Origin: Larimichthys crocea
Lineage: Eukaryota; Chordata; Actinopteri; Sciaenidae
Assembly (NCBI RefSeq): GCF_000972845.2
Contig: NC_040032.1
Location: 8,477,269 to 8,541,268, forward strand
Reading direction: 5' to 3'
DNA length: 64,000 nucleotides
How positions within the stretch are numbered: position 1 is the first letter of the stretch; each line of letters begins with the position of its first letter. This document shows positions 52,561 through 64,000 of this stretch, piece by piece. Below the pieces are notes generated by a model. The model was not told the DNA's origin and searched no databases. It saw nothing but the letters and a program-made list of their open reading frames with translations. The position numbers and the translations under genes were made by a program.

Positions 52561-52740
52561 CTTCGTCATCTGCGAGCTGCGGGGTGTTGTGGGAAAATGC
52601 CGGTGACGTCAGAGATGAAAGAAGCGGCGAGATGGTGCCCGCCGGGGCCCACTGCGCATGCGCGGGGGAAAAAACGAACCCGGAAGAAAGAAGCGAGGAG
52701 TTTTCACCAAAAGGCGGGAAAAATCCACCTGGACGAAGAC
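52561..52740 (-). promoter_or_regulatory. kat5: kat5 promoter with CRE and NRF1 sites
   Basis: Directly upstream of the kat5 ATG lie a perfect palindromic CRE (TGACGTCA, 52604-52611) and a perfect palindromic NRF1 site (TGCGCATGCGC, 52653-52663) in GC-rich, TATA-less DNA. This is the pattern of housekeeping promoters. The sites are palindromic, so they could also serve a divergent transcript. Confidence 0.7.
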
Positions 52741-53333
52741 TTTAGTGAATAAAAATATATTTTATTTAATTAATGCTTCATCCACCAGCTTCACTGTGTG
52801 TGACCTCCATTCAAAATGCTTATTAAACATTGTTTACTCTTACATTTCAGTTGCATTTTGATCTTTGAGCTATGTTACAGCTCGTCCAGCTAATACATGC
52901 ACATATAATCAATAATCAATAAAGAGTTCAAATCTAATTCTGAGTGTAAATCAAAGCTGAATCAGATTACAGGCTCCACCTGGGCACCCCAAGAGCACAC
53001 CTGGCTGCTGGTGCAATCTATTTGAAGCTCTGTGACCACTCAGTGCTGAGAAATAATTTTCATTTCACTAAAAAGCAGCAGTTTATCCCAAAATCTAAAA
53101 AACAAAGAAACAAAATAGTGTAGTGGTACGTCCATTTATTTAACCTTAAGCATGTTTTCAAGGAGACCAACAACAGAAACAGAAACAGAAGCACTGATGT
53201 CAACCTGAACACTGGAGTCAACGTTCATGCAAGGAGAGTAACTACAGCAGCACAAGGAGCAGAACAAAGCAGCGTTACCCTTCTGCCTACAAGTAACCTA
53301 AGCTTGTGTATCTGTGTTAAGTTATTTTGAACG
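52741..53333. other. Gene-free stretch
   Basis: AT-rich, no recognised exon. Confidence 0.5.
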
Positions 53334-54181
53334 TCATGGCTTGTGTATGTTGCATTGCGAGGAATAGTTTTTTGCTAATTCAGCATCTTTCCTTAGTGCA
53401 AACTCAAATAGAGATAAAAATAGTCCACATCCATCCTCATTCATAGCACTGTATGCGTCGTGGTCACCTCTAAAGGGCAGTTGGTTCACAGCAAGGAACT
53501 CTATAACATCAATAACTGCAGACAGATAATATCTGTTGCGCTGCAGTTGATCAGTGTTCATTAGTGTTGAGATTTCCTTGTTTGTGTGAATCCGTCTTTC
53601 CTTGTCCCTCCTCATGGCCTCACATGTCAGGTGCTCTTTGGATGCAGCATGCTTGTTTGGTCCCTTTCCGTTTTCCATTGCAGGCTTCCAGTCGTGGAGT
53701 TACACTGAAGGTTTGATCACTGTCTGGGTCCCTGAAACATTCTGCATGGGCAGCAGAATGCAGCATCTGCTTGAACTGAGTACTCCAGCCAGGGAAAGCT
53801 TCCAAACCAGGAACTGCAGCATGATGTTTTTTCAGTGAGAAAAGGTGCATGTGTGGTCTTTGGGGCTCTTCGTGTTAAGGTCAGTAGGCTGTGATGGCCT
53901 GTTGCTGTTCCTCACAGCTGTAATGTTGCTGTGAACCTCTGTGTTGCTGTTGTTATTGTTGTCGACGTCGTCACTCACGTTTCTTCCAATCAGAGGCTAA
54001 CACTGCTCAGTGCTGCTCCCGAGCTGCTGTAGCTACCTCCCCGAGCATGAATGTTGACTTCAGTGCTTAGGTTTCCAGTAGAAGTGAATGGTGCTGCTTC
54101 CTGCTCGCTATCGTCCGCATCGTCACTTCTTGTCCACGTATTTTTTTGGAAGAAATTACGGATATCGATACCGAACACCAC
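53334..54181 (-). pseudogene. 5' fragment of a hAT / ZMYM1-like (TTF-type zinc finger) transposase
   Basis: Three broken minus-strand frames form one decayed N-terminal region. 54181-53990 carries DIRNFFQKNTW, a start typical of these proteins, and a Ser/Glu-rich stretch. 53850-53620 has CFRDPDSDQTFSV and KRKGTKQACCIQRA, resembling the TTF-type zinc-finger region. 53678-53334 has RNRYYLSAVIDVIEFLAVNQ, a hallmark of the family. Stops and frameshifts separate them, and the catalytic RNase H-like and dimerisation regions are absent. Confidence 0.75.
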
Positions 54182-55933
54182 AGCTACCTAGCGACTCTAT
54201 GAGCAACTGCGACCATGAACGTCAACTCATCAAGTAATAGCGGACCCTCGAGTGACTCAGTGACCCGAACCATCCATCTGTAATTGGCCAGCACGTTGCC
54301 TTCGTTCGTTGGTTGGATTGTATGATCCGGCTTACTCTATGAGCGGGCACGGCTCATAGAGATGTTCCTCTCCCATTATATTGATGCTGAATTCACAGTC
54401 AGCCTGTGGACATATGACGGCCTTTATCTTTTTACGTTTTTACGGACACGTAATGAATTGTTCAAATGTCATATTCTGCTGAACGTAACGCTGTGAAACC
54501 ATCAGAAAGTAACATCTGATTTCTCTTTCAAACAAATCAAACTTCTCGAATGGTAAATCCTCTGACATCAGCATGGGAGGATATTTTCTGTTCTAGCATG
54601 CCACATACGGGGGTTACACAGGGTCCTCATAAGTCCTGAGGTCCCTGTAGGGACAGTGTTCAATCTGAGGTTGTTGGTCTAGGAGGACGAGGACCAACGA
54701 ACACCCTTCAGTTTCATCAATGGCATCTTGACATGAGCTGAATCCTGACAGATCGGTCATCTTGAAGTGGGTTCATTGTACGTTTGCAGCTGGGAAGCCC
54801 GATCAAAGCCCAGTGTTCTTCTTAGTGCAGCTCTATGGCGTTGATGATGCAGACAGGTTTTCCTCACATGCTTTGCTGTAATGACTCAAACTGAACACAC
54901 TCTTCAGTGATGTGTATTTAGGACACGTGACCAGCAGCTGTCTTTGTAAGAGCGCGTGTTTCAGGTGTGGCATATTCAAGCCTCGAGTCTGAGGAGCAGA
55001 CGACTCTCCTGTTTTAGATTTGAATTGCAGTACAGATTTTAACCACTAGATGTCAGTGTTAACAATCAGAAAGTAACATCTGATTTCTCTTTAAAACTCA
55101 TCAAACTTCTCTGTGTCTTTGTTTTGCAGCACAGGCTGAAGTCAGACTCAGACGTAGAAGCTGCTTCATGAAATAAAACATGTAGAAGCTGCTTCATGAA
55201 ATAAAACATGTTGAACTCGTGAAGGTTCAGTATGTGGAGGAGGAGACGACTCTCCAGGGTTTGAAATGTGAACTGCAGTACACATTTTAACCACGAGATG
55301 TCAGTGTTACACATAGTTACATGTTGTTCCTTTAACTGATCATTAGTGTTAAATCTGAGGTTGTCATGGGGACACTGACTTCTCTCCTTGAGATACAGAG
55401 CAGCTGAATGTTCGTGTTCAGGAAAGCAGGCGTCATTTTGATCATTACTATTTTAACTGAACAACACGTCACATATTTACTGTATTACATCATAAAATGA
55501 CCATGCTATGTCATCAGAGGTTAAGGAAACATGCTCAACTGAAATATGAACTTCTTGACAACAACACTACAGTCAGTAAGTGTCTTAGTTTGAAATCTGC
55601 CTCTGTTGGAGTCCGATTGTTTGTGATTTCCAGCTCTGTCTGTTCTTTTTTGTTCAGATGAAAGACACCAGAGACAAAATGAAGACCTCAGATCACATCA
55701 GCTTTCTGCTCAGATTTTATTATTTCACACACAATCAAACTTTGATTGAACTTGGAAATATTTATGTTGTTTTTATGTTTTTTTTTTTGTCTTTTGCTTT
55801 GCTATAAGTTGAGTTGGAAGTTAATGAAGTTGTCGACATGTTATCAGACTCTGTGTCTGTTTCATGTAAAGATGATGAAGAAAAGAGAGAAAAATCATCA
55901 GCTGATTTTCTGCTGTATGTTTGACCTGGAGAA
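54182..55933. other. Intergenic, interspersed-repeat remnants
   Basis: Holds the 34-bp segment shared with 5031-5064 (54440-54473), two copies of CAGAAAGTAACATCTGATTT (near 54503 and 55066), an exact 29-bp tandem duplication near 55155-55210 (GTAGAAGCTGCTTCATGAAA and onward), and AGATGTCAGTGTTA motifs typical of fish short interspersed repeats. From 55505 the sequence is duplicated at 62125. Confidence 0.6.
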
Positions 55934-58900
55934 CTACTTCACAGGACGGATCTTCATGCTGATGCTCTTCATGGAGTAGTAATAACCCTTCCAATATCTC
56001 CACACAACTCCAAGAGCATAGTGAGTTTTATCAGCCCCCCAAAGATAAACCCCGTTGGGGTTTGTCTCGTGACATTTGTCGTACCAGAATCCCCCCAGGT
56101 ATTTTCTGGCACAGTTGTCAGACCAGATGTCCTGGTCTTTGTCGAAGGTGGAGAACTTCATTTTGTTCTGACGAGTCATGGAGTCTCCTACAGAAACATG
56201 AACCACAGTGTTTAATCTTGACAATGATACTAATGATACTAATACTACAAACACTACTGGGACTAAGACCTCTGTTGGACACTATGCTGCCACCAGGGGG
56301 TAAAGTGGATTTGGCAGGTGGGGGAACCCCAAGAAAATGATAGCCAGTTCATTGATTGATTTCAGTCTCATGAAATACACTAAACTATTAATTTGGAGCT
56401 CTGATTAATAATCAATGAATAACTACAACCAAAGTGACCACATCAACCTGCACTGTCACCCCTACAGCCCTCCTTCCTGCACTAATACTCACCCGCCCCT
56501 CCATTTTTAAATCCAGAGACCTGCAGTGCATATCCGTCACACTCAGCGTCGACAGAGAACGAGGAGTAACGAGCAAACACTTTGTTTCCATCAAAGTCCT
56601 CCATGTCGACCAGCAGCTCGTACTTTCGCTGGTGGGTCAGTTGGTGGATGTTCTCAAGACCTGCACACACAAACACAGTTTTTACATTTTGTACACACCT
56701 TACTGTTCATCACTTGGATAAATATATTGGCCGTTGGTGATTGTGTTTGCATGAAGACATCGGCAGTCGCTGATTGTTGGATTGACAGTGGTTGATTGCA
56801 AATTTTTAAAATATTGCCCAACCCCAATAGAGTCCTACCAGTGGCTTCACACGATACCTGATGACGATAACACTGATAACACACCAAGAAATATTTTGAA
56901 GTGTTACTGTCGTATCTTGGCGTGCAGTGCACCAGCAAAGACGGTGAAGAAGAAGCTCGTAAACATGATGTAAACAAAGCTGGATTTGAAATACTTGTTT
57001 GATGAGGAAGGAAATGCATTCAACATGTTTGTTGTTTGTGAACTGTGAGATTCATGAAGTCACATGACTGTCGGTTTGGTTTCATTTCTCACCGAGCCAG
57101 TACTCTCCAGCAGCTATACCAAAGCCCATCTTGTACTGATCCCAGGGTCTGTAGAAGTTCACCGAGCCGTCCATCCTCCTCTGGAACACCTGGGGGGACG
57201 GGATGGGGGTTAACTAGCTAAACACACAAGATATCTGACAGGTCACGTTCTCACACAGCAAAGTTTCTGTTATTTCACTTGTTTGAGAATTATTTTGGTT
57301 TCTTTTAACAGTCTGACAGGATTAGAGAGAACCTCAGGGAACACTGAGAAAACATTCAGAGAACCCAGATTGCAATCCAACGAGATATTAATACACTGTT
57401 CCAAATTATTATGCAAATACGATTTCAATGAAACAAACATTTGATTTGTAGTTTTTCAATGAACGTTTTCAATTGTGCGTCTTCCCCTGTCTCTTTAGAT
57501 GACACTGGCATCAGTCTCAGACAGGTTTGGTCATTTGTTTGCCAAGTGAGCCTCATTAACAGGAAACAGGAAACTACTAAAGGCGGTTGTTCCACATTAT
57601 TAAGCAAGTCACAGGTTTCATGCAATATGGGAAAAAAGAAAGATCTTCTGCAGGTGAAGTGTGAAATACTGCAGTATCTTGCAAAAGGTATGAAAACAGG
57701 ATATTTCACAAAAAATAAAGAGATCATCCAACTGTCAGAAAGTTTGTGTCTGATTCAGAGTGCAGATGTGTTAGTTCAGATAAATGCGTGTTAAGGCAAA
57801 TTTATCGAATTAAGAGAGCAGGTGTGATTTCTGTTTTCAATCCTTTAGAAACTATTTTACTGTTTGAAAACTGTTTTGCATAAAAATTTGGAACACTGCA
57901 TTTTGAGTTACTGCAAAAAATGCCAGTCATTAGTAATTTTGTTTAATAAAATCCAGATTATGATATGATTGTTGAGGAATGAAAAATCCTACTGACTGTC
58001 AATGATATAGATGATTGAGTAAAGAATCACAGTATATGCAGAATCATTTGGAACACTGTGTAGGTCAAAGCACTTGGCTGTGACTTTAAGCTTCAGTGAA
58101 AACTCACCGTCCACTGTCCTCCTTCTGACTGCATGTCACAGTACACCTACACACAAACACACATTCATTAGCAACTGAATCAAGTTGAAATACTTTACAC
58201 AGTATGTTCAAACATGCTATAACAAGTACTGTGAATACTACGACTACTACTGAAGGTCGACCTGCATCCCAGAGAGGATGAAGTGTACCTGGACAGCAGA
58301 CGTGGATCCAATGGGATAGATGGTGTACACTCCGCTGGGTCTGGTCTTGTCTTGTTGGTAGATGTCACTGCAGTCCACTGGCAGGACGATCTTTGTGCAG
58401 CTGGTCAACACTGGAGCCAGGACGAGGAGGACGACTGAGAGCAGCTGGAACAGAGGAGATGTTGTCATTGTTGACCTGGAGTAAGGTTTGAAGCTTCTGT
58501 ACACCGTAAAAAAAAAAGACTCCCGACAGCAGCTGACAGACAGGAACCATAAAATGAAAGTCAGATATCATAATTCAAGTAAATGTCAAAAGTTAAATGC
58601 AATGCATTGTTTTTAGTTTTTTATTTAACCAGGAAGGTCCCATTGAGATTAAAAAGCTCTTCTGCAAAGGAGTCCTGGCCGAGACAGGCAGCAGCACAAA
58701 CTAAGAACAAGGTAAAAACACATGCAAGACACATGGACAAGATTACAACACATATCTAAAAGGGCAGTACACGCCATGAATTCAACAATATCAGTTAAAG
58801 CATCGACAGCCCAATGATTCAGTCTCCAGGTCTTTCAATATGGATTTAAAAGCTTTCAAAGAAATCAGATCTTTGAGTTGTTTGCTTTTCCTCACTGGGC

Positions 58901-59377
58901 ATGTCCAGAAAGTTTCAACCTGAAGAGAGAGCAGCTTTGTCCTCTGTCTTAAAGAAGACTCTGCAGCGTGTTTGATGGCATGAAAACAGTTTGATGCATT
59001 TGTTTCCAGAATCACAGTTAGAATGTAAAAGTACACATAAATGTCAAACTGAGAAGATTTACCTTCAAATGACAAAGGAAACATTCAACTGTTAGTGTGG
59101 ACACAAACGTGTTTATAATGAGACACATATTTAATTACAGAGCATTGTTGTCATTTTACACACATCTGTCTTTTGTCATTTAAGAAAGCAGAAGAAACAC
59201 TGTGAAATAATCCTTTTGAATTAATGAAGTTTTGTAATCAGTTTTAAAAACACAGGAAACTCCTGTCAAAATGTACAATTGTTTTTACAGTGTACTGTTT
59301 GAAGCCCTCAGCATACAGAGCTAACATAGATATCTAAACAGACAGAAAGGTGTAGAAAGTTACACATTTACCTTCAT
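55934..59377 (-). CDS. mfap4-like: Microfibril-associated glycoprotein 4-like secreted fibrinogen-domain lectin
   Basis: Secreted protein with a fibrinogen C-terminal domain, the family of MFAP4 and ficolins, which binds extracellular matrix or glycans. Six exons in phase: 59377-59372 (Met-Lys only), 58444-58289, 58146-58108, 57189-57093, 56660-56493, 56187-55934; 239 residues (human MFAP4 255). Signal peptide [18 protein letters not shown]. The domain starts at [11 protein letters not shown] and continues with GVYTIYP, VYCDM, the WTVFQRR junction and [11 protein letters not shown]. The calcium loop is FDKDQDIW, followed by the Cys pair in [16 protein letters not shown] and the end MKIRPVK. 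The two-codon first exon is inferred from ATGAAG|GTAAAT. The alternative start inside exon 2 (58468) would lose this splice. An mfap4 gene is a macrophage marker in zebrafish. Confidence 0.93.
56727..57045. other. About 310-bp intron segment absent from the second mfap4-like copy
   Basis: In the second copy ATAAATATATTGG is followed almost at once by CAGTCACATGACTG, while here about 310 bp lie between the equivalent points. No terminal inverted repeat or ORF is clear. It is either an insertion in this copy or a deletion in the other. Confidence 0.65.
57391..58061 (+). mobile_element. Degenerate Tc1/mariner element
   Basis: Lies in the mfap4-like intron between the exons starting at 57189 and ending at 58108. 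Ends are inverted repeats: left CACTGTTCCAAATTATTATG, right GAATCATTTGGAACACTGTG, both flanked by TA, the Tc1/mariner target. A 117-codon plus-strand frame contains [20 protein letters not shown], resembling the transposase N-terminal helix-turn-helix. It then stops, and no DDE catalytic region remains. The left end is also present in the second gene copy (from about 63706). Confidence 0.75.
58600..58770. mobile_element. Common teleost interspersed repeat fragment
   Basis: In intron 1 of the mfap4-like gene. It contains TTATTTAACCAGGAAGGTCC followed by CATTGAGATTAAAA and CTGGCCGAGACAGGCAGCA, a sequence I recognise as widespread in fish genomes. I cannot place it in a transposon class with certainty. 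Confidence 0.55.
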
Positions 59378-59460
59378 TGTCAGAGTTCTGCTGAAAATCC
59401 TGATGTCAGCCTGTCTGGATCTCTGATGAGCTGTATTTATATCCTAAAATGATTTCACAC
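59378..59460 (-). promoter_or_regulatory. mfap4-like core promoter (TATA box)
   Basis: On the minus strand TATAAATA (59441-59434) lies 57 bp upstream of the ATG at 59377, leaving room for a start site near 59410 and a leader of about 30 nt. This supports the tiny first exon. Confidence 0.6.
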
Positions 59461-60648
59461 TTTAGTCTTCAATACTTTGTCTTAGTGCAGCACAGATTTA
59501 AGAGTGGAGCAGATCTGAAGACTGAAGACTCGTTAGCATGTAGATATGATTCCTGGCTACCTGTGGACTTTGTGAACTCACCTGCAGGTTGAAGTGAAGA
59601 GGCTGCACCTTCAGAGGAAACAGAGACAAACTGCTGCTTCTGCTTCACTTTGTCACAATCTCACATCTTATCAACAGAAGGCTCTGTGATGTCACACCAG
59701 GCCGACCAATCACAAGCCAGGCTGTGGCACAGGTGGAGGTTAGTGTTTGTGCAGCAGTTCGTCGAACCCTTTCCACATGACTTCTTTAGTCTCTGTCCTG
59801 CAGACTGTCCATGTCTATTACAGACCAGACGCTGTAGTTTCACAGGGTTCAACTGTCGTCCTGAACAAGAGTGAACATGAGTTCAGTTACTGAAGAGCTC
59901 AGTGAAGGTTTCATCCTCCACCTCCACCTGTAATCTTCATCCTGTCTGAATGGAGCTTTACACTATCACAAACTACTTTGAACCTGTATGGAGGATCATC
60001 CACCTCTGAAAAAGTCTCTTTCAGGACAATAATGTTCTCGTGAACGTCAGCCTCTTCAATATTCTCCTTTTTTGATGTTGTACCTGTCCCTGATTCCTTT
60101 CACCTGGTGTCCTGCATGTCTGTTTAGTTCCTGTGTTTCCTGTGTTTCCTTGTCTGTCCGTTAAGTGTCTCATGTGACTGCATGCACTGTGGCTGGAACT
60201 TTCCTCTGTCCCTGTTTTTTTGGCTCTTAGTCCTGATTTCCAGCCGCCCTTTGGTTAGTGTGTTTACAGTTTGTTTTCAAACCCTGCTCCTGTGTTCTCA
60301 CAGCCGTGAGTAATAAAGATACCTATCACACTTCTCTGTATCTGCATTTGGATCCAATGATGTGATACTAAACGGGTCCAACCAGAAACACTAAGGTCTC
60401 ACTTAAATCTGTTCTTTGTTTCTTTCCCGTCAGACAATAAACAGTGAAACTCTCACATTAGTTTCCTCATACCTGAGGAGTGGAATGAGGTGTGTGAGGA
60501 CTCATATGAGGTGTGTCATCTGCGGTAAATATTGTCAGAAATAGAAAGTTCTAGTTCTTCAAACATTCTCCTGATTCTGTCCAGAAATGCAACCTTCCTG
60601 CCTCTCCTCTCTCTGACACTAGGAAGGAAGGTGTCAAGGAAACAAAGG
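59461..60648. other. Gene-free stretch upstream of the mfap4-like gene
   Basis: No supported exon. 60080-60310 (CCCTGATTCCTTTCACCTGG and onward, ending in AATAAAG) resembles a decayed interspersed repeat. Confidence 0.5.
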
Positions 60649-60658
60649 NNNNNNNNNN
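60649..60658. other. Assembly gap (10 N)
   Basis: Scaffold join preceding the unidentified block and the second mfap4-like copy. Confidence 0.99.
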
Positions 60659-62124
60659 GGGGGGGATTTGTCCAACAAACGCCACCTGGGTGGAATTGCA
60701 CCCCAGGAAATTTTCGCTCACCCTGTAAGCGAATTACTATGAGGTCACACAGACTCGTTACACTATCTAGAGAGGAACAAGCGACGGACTTCAAATAAAT
60801 AACTTATTTTATTTAACAATGGTTTTACTAAAGGTAACATGAACATGTTCTTCACAACCTGCGTTGTTCTGCTATACCACATTCGTTAGGGGGGAAAATA
60901 AACCCAAAAATAGAGCAGGGACAGTCAGTGAGGCGCAGACTAAAAGAACCTTCAAAACACACAATAAACAAATTACAAAACCAAACCACACGTGCCACAG
61001 CAAACTTAAGGGAGGTGCGCTGGGGACCACCACCAGGCGAGTCTGCACGCACTACACCCGCCTCTGTCCAGGAAGAAAACACACAAAAATTTATGGGTGG
61101 AGCGACACTCAAAGGTTGAATATACGAATTATTAAAAATGTCCTATTTCTTAAACAACACTTCACACACAACATCACACCCACATGCACACCAACAGAAC
61201 GAAATACACATTAATTGTTTCTTAACCTATTATAGAAAAATACTTAAAGAAAAATTTACTTATATAAGAATAAAACAAAATCAGAAATGTAACTCAATAG
61301 AACAAACAAAATAACCATCTGTAATCAAAATAAAGAACCAAGAGCTTGCAAATTAACTGATTTACCCGAAACAACTACATAACGGAAATAATATTAACCC
61401 AAACAAACAAAGAAAACACTTAAATAAGTCAGTGCAGTGGGGCTTGAGTCTGGTGCTGCGGAGGAGCCACAAACAGCAACTCAGGGGCCATTAAGAAAAA
61501 GAATACGGGTGTGGAAGACAGCGTGACAAAAACGGAGCCCAGGGGCCTGCACCAAGGCTGAGGCAGCGGAGTTATTGCGTAGGTTGCTGCGGTGGTCATC
61601 AATAGTCTGTTGCCGTGGATCCCCGAGCGCAGGAGGAGAGACAGAAACCGCTGCAAATTCCGCAGCTACAGCAGGACAGAGCAGAGGGCAACAGCTGTTA
61701 GCAAAAGGACTATAGTTAACCATGATAACAACGAGCATGCTTACCGATAGAGAGAGCTTTACGCACTAAAAAAAAAACCAGTCCTCAACAACAGCAGAAC
61801 GCGGGACACCAATTCCTCCAGCTGCAACCCAACCAGTTACGGCCCAAAAATGAAAAACAAAATCACGGCGGTTGTCGCACCCACTGTGCAATTAAAAGAT
61901 GCAGTAAAGCAACACGCTTACCTGGCGGACGAAATCACACCGAACACCCAAAACACCAAACTGGATCACGCTACCCGAGGCCTTCCAGGTGAATGCCAGG
62001 GAGAGAATGCGCCCCGGAGGACGCAGTAGTAGTTAACCAGGTGCTGCCAATCGCAATCAGCACCGTGATACTGATTAAGTGGGAGGGGGGGTGGAAGCCA
62101 GAGCAACACCCGACCTGCCACCCA
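60659..62124 (-). other. Unidentified A/C-rich block with splice-like signals
   Basis: Starts right after the gap and ends exactly where homology to 55505 begins. Composition differs from its surroundings, with long A- and CA-rich stretches near 61120-61430. On the minus strand there are two strong donor-like sites (GCCAG|GTAAGC near 61921 and ATCG|GTAAGC near 61744) and acceptor-like CTGCTGTAG near 61666, followed by an open stretch including PPALGDPRQQTIDDHRSN. This could be a transposable element or the 5' end of an unknown gene. I cannot identify it. Confidence 0.4.
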
Positions 62125-64000
62125 CTATGTCATCAGAGGTTAAGGAAACATGCTCAACTGAAATATGAGCTCTTGACAACAACACTACAGTCAGTATGTG
62201 CCTTATTTTGCAAATCTGCCGTCCATTTTGTGCCTGAAGTCCATCACAAACTGCATGAGGTTTGTGATTTTCCAGCTTGTCTGTTCTTTTTTGTTCGATG
62301 AAAGACACCAGAGACAAAAAATGACAGACCTCAGATCACATCAGCTTTCTGCTCGATTTTATTATTTCACACACAATCAAACTTGATTGAACTTGGAAAT
62401 ATTTATGTTGTTTTTATGTTTTTTTTTTTGTCTTTTGCTTTGCTATAAGTGTGAGTGGGAAGGTAATGAAGGTGTCGACATGTTACAGACTCTGTGTCTG
62501 TTTGCATGTAAAGATGATGACGAAGAAAAGAGAAAAACATCAGCTGATTTACTGTATGTTGATCCTGGAGAACTACCACACAGGACGGATCTTCATGCTG
62601 AGGCTCTGGAGAGTGAATTAACCCTCCATATCTCCACACAACTCCAAGAGCATAGTGACTACTATCAGCCCCCCAAAGATAAACCCCGTTGGGGTTTGTC
62701 TCGTGACATTTGTCGTACCAGAATCCCCCCAGGTATAGTCTGGCCACAGTTGCCAGACCAGATTGTCCTGTGTCTTTTGTCGAAGTGTGGAAACTTCATT
62801 TTTTCTGACGAGTCATGGAGTCTCTAAGCAAACATGAACCACATGTTTAATCTTACAATGATACTAATGATACTAATACTCAAAACACTACTGGGACTAA
62901 GACCTTGTTGGACACTATGCTGCCACCAGGGGGTTAAAGTGGTTTGCCGTGGGGGACCCCAAGAAAATGATAGGCCAGTTCATTGATTGATTTCAGTCTC
63001 ATGAATACACTAAATATTCATTTGGATTCTGATTACTAATCAATGAATAAACTACAATCAAGTACCCATCAACCTGCACTGTCACCCCTACAGCCCTCCT
63101 TCCTGAATAATACTCACCCGCCCCTCCCATTTTTAAATCCAGGAGACTGCAGTGCATATCCGTCATGCTCGGCGTCGACAGAGAAGGATGAGTAACGATG
63201 CAAACACTTTGTTTCCATCAAAGTACCCCATGTCGACCCCAGCAGCTCGTACTCCTTAGTGGCGGGTCAGTTGGGGATGTTCTCAAGACCTGCACACAAA
63301 CACAGTTTTTTATTCCATTTTGATCACCACACCTTACTGTTCGTCGCTTGGATAAATATATTGGACTCAGTCACATGACTGTTGGTTTGGTTTCATTTCT
63401 CACCCGAGCCTAGTACTCCAGCAGCTATACCAAAGCCCCCATCTTGTACTGATCCCAGGGTCTGTAGAAGTTCACCGAGCCGTCCATCCTCCTCTGGAAC
63501 ACCTGGGGGGACGGGATGGGGGTTAACTAGCTAAACACACAAGAATCTGACAGGTCACGTTCACACACAGCAAGTTTCTGTATTTCCACTTGTTTGAGAA
63601 TTATTTTGGTTTCTTTTAACAGTCTGACCGGGATTAGAGAGAACCTCAGGGAACACTGGAGCAAACATTCAGGGAACCCAGATTGCAATCCACGAGATAT
63701 TACTACCTGTTCCAAATTATTATGCAACTCCGATTTCAATTTAAACAAACATTTGATTTGTAGTTTTTTCAATGAACGTTTTCAATTGTGCGTCTCCCCT
63801 GTCTCTTTAGATGACACTGGCATTCAGTCTCAGACAGTTTGGTCATTTGTTTGCCAGTGAGCCTCATTAAACAGGAAACAGGAAACTACTAAAGCGGTTG
63901 TTCCACCATTATTAAGCAAGTCACAGGTTTTATGCAATATTGGGAAAAAAGAAAGATCTTCTGCAGGGTGAAGTGTGAAATACTGCAGTATCTTGCAAAA
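62125..64000 (-). pseudogene. Second, frameshifted copy of the 3' half of the mfap4-like gene
   Basis: Collinear with 55505 to about 57690. Last-exon match about 62573-62823, next exon about 63115-63292, third about 63403-63504; the 5' exons would lie beyond the window. Single-base gains and losses, often in homopolymers (CTCCC for CTCC, CACCCGAG for CACCGAG), break every exon. Some splice motifs are damaged (TCTCTAAGC where TCTCCTACAG is expected). The Tc1 end sits at the same place as in the intact gene, and the 310-bp intron segment is missing. It is either a decayed tandem duplicate or an unpolished second haplotype. Confidence 0.8.

Noticed and set aside
58247..58504. Start of the mfap4-like protein at the ATG at 58468
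   Set aside because: A good acceptor at 58445 and the ATGAAG exon with a TATA box upstream give a better signal peptide and promoter.

Overview
This is vertebrate, almost certainly teleost fish, nuclear DNA. Genes are split by introns with GT-AG sites, CA/GT microsatellites and minisatellites are very dense, and the proteins and transposon relics are of fish type. There are no bacterial operons, CRISPR arrays or phage features. Three 10-N gaps (17663-17672, 29704-29713, 60649-60658) show it is part of a scaffold.

Layout. (1) 1-7.6 kb: tandem repeats and, on the minus strand, the first two exons of an unidentified single-pass (type II) membrane protein (7807-7708 and 3729-3619). (2) 7.6-19.2 kb: a large inverted duplication. 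As a whole, 11571-17662 is the reverse complement of 7598-11570 joined to about 17752-19175, the sipa1 3' flank. (3) 19.5-33.8 kb, minus strand: complete sipa1, the Rap GTPase-activating protein SPA-1, in 15 coding exons (1257 residues). Two of its exons and their introns occur twice around an N gap. (4) 33.8-47.5 kb: intergenic DNA packed with arrays, including a 42-bp minisatellite that recurs at four places. (5) 47.6-52.6 kb, minus strand: complete kat5 (Tip60 MYST acetyltransferase), 14 exons, 519 residues, with an NRF1- and CRE-containing promoter. (6) 53.3-54.2 kb: a broken hAT/ZMYM1-like transposase 5' end. (7) 55.9-59.4 kb, minus strand: complete mfap4-like secreted fibrinogen-domain lectin (239 residues), with a Tc1/mariner relic in an intron. 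(8) 60.7-62.1 kb: an unidentified block. (9) 62.1-64.0 kb: a frameshift-ridden second copy of the 3' half of the mfap4-like gene, running off the window.

The genes do not form a pathway. sipa1 (Rap1 signalling at membrane and junctions) and kat5 (nuclear chromatin acetylation, DNA damage response) also lie near each other on human 11q13, so this is conserved synteny. Here their order along the transcribed strand is reversed, and no RELA coding sequence is visible between them.

I found no convincing new biological system. The strongest unexplained signal is structural. Each N gap sits beside a near-identical second copy of neighbouring sequence, and two of the three copies carry many single-base indels. 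The likeliest reading is unmerged haplotypes or unpolished long reads, but real inverted or tandem duplications cannot be excluded from the sequence alone. Other points worth checking: introns of kat5 built almost wholly of minisatellite, a 79-bp perfect hairpin, three YxN motifs in sipa1, and the unidentified membrane protein.
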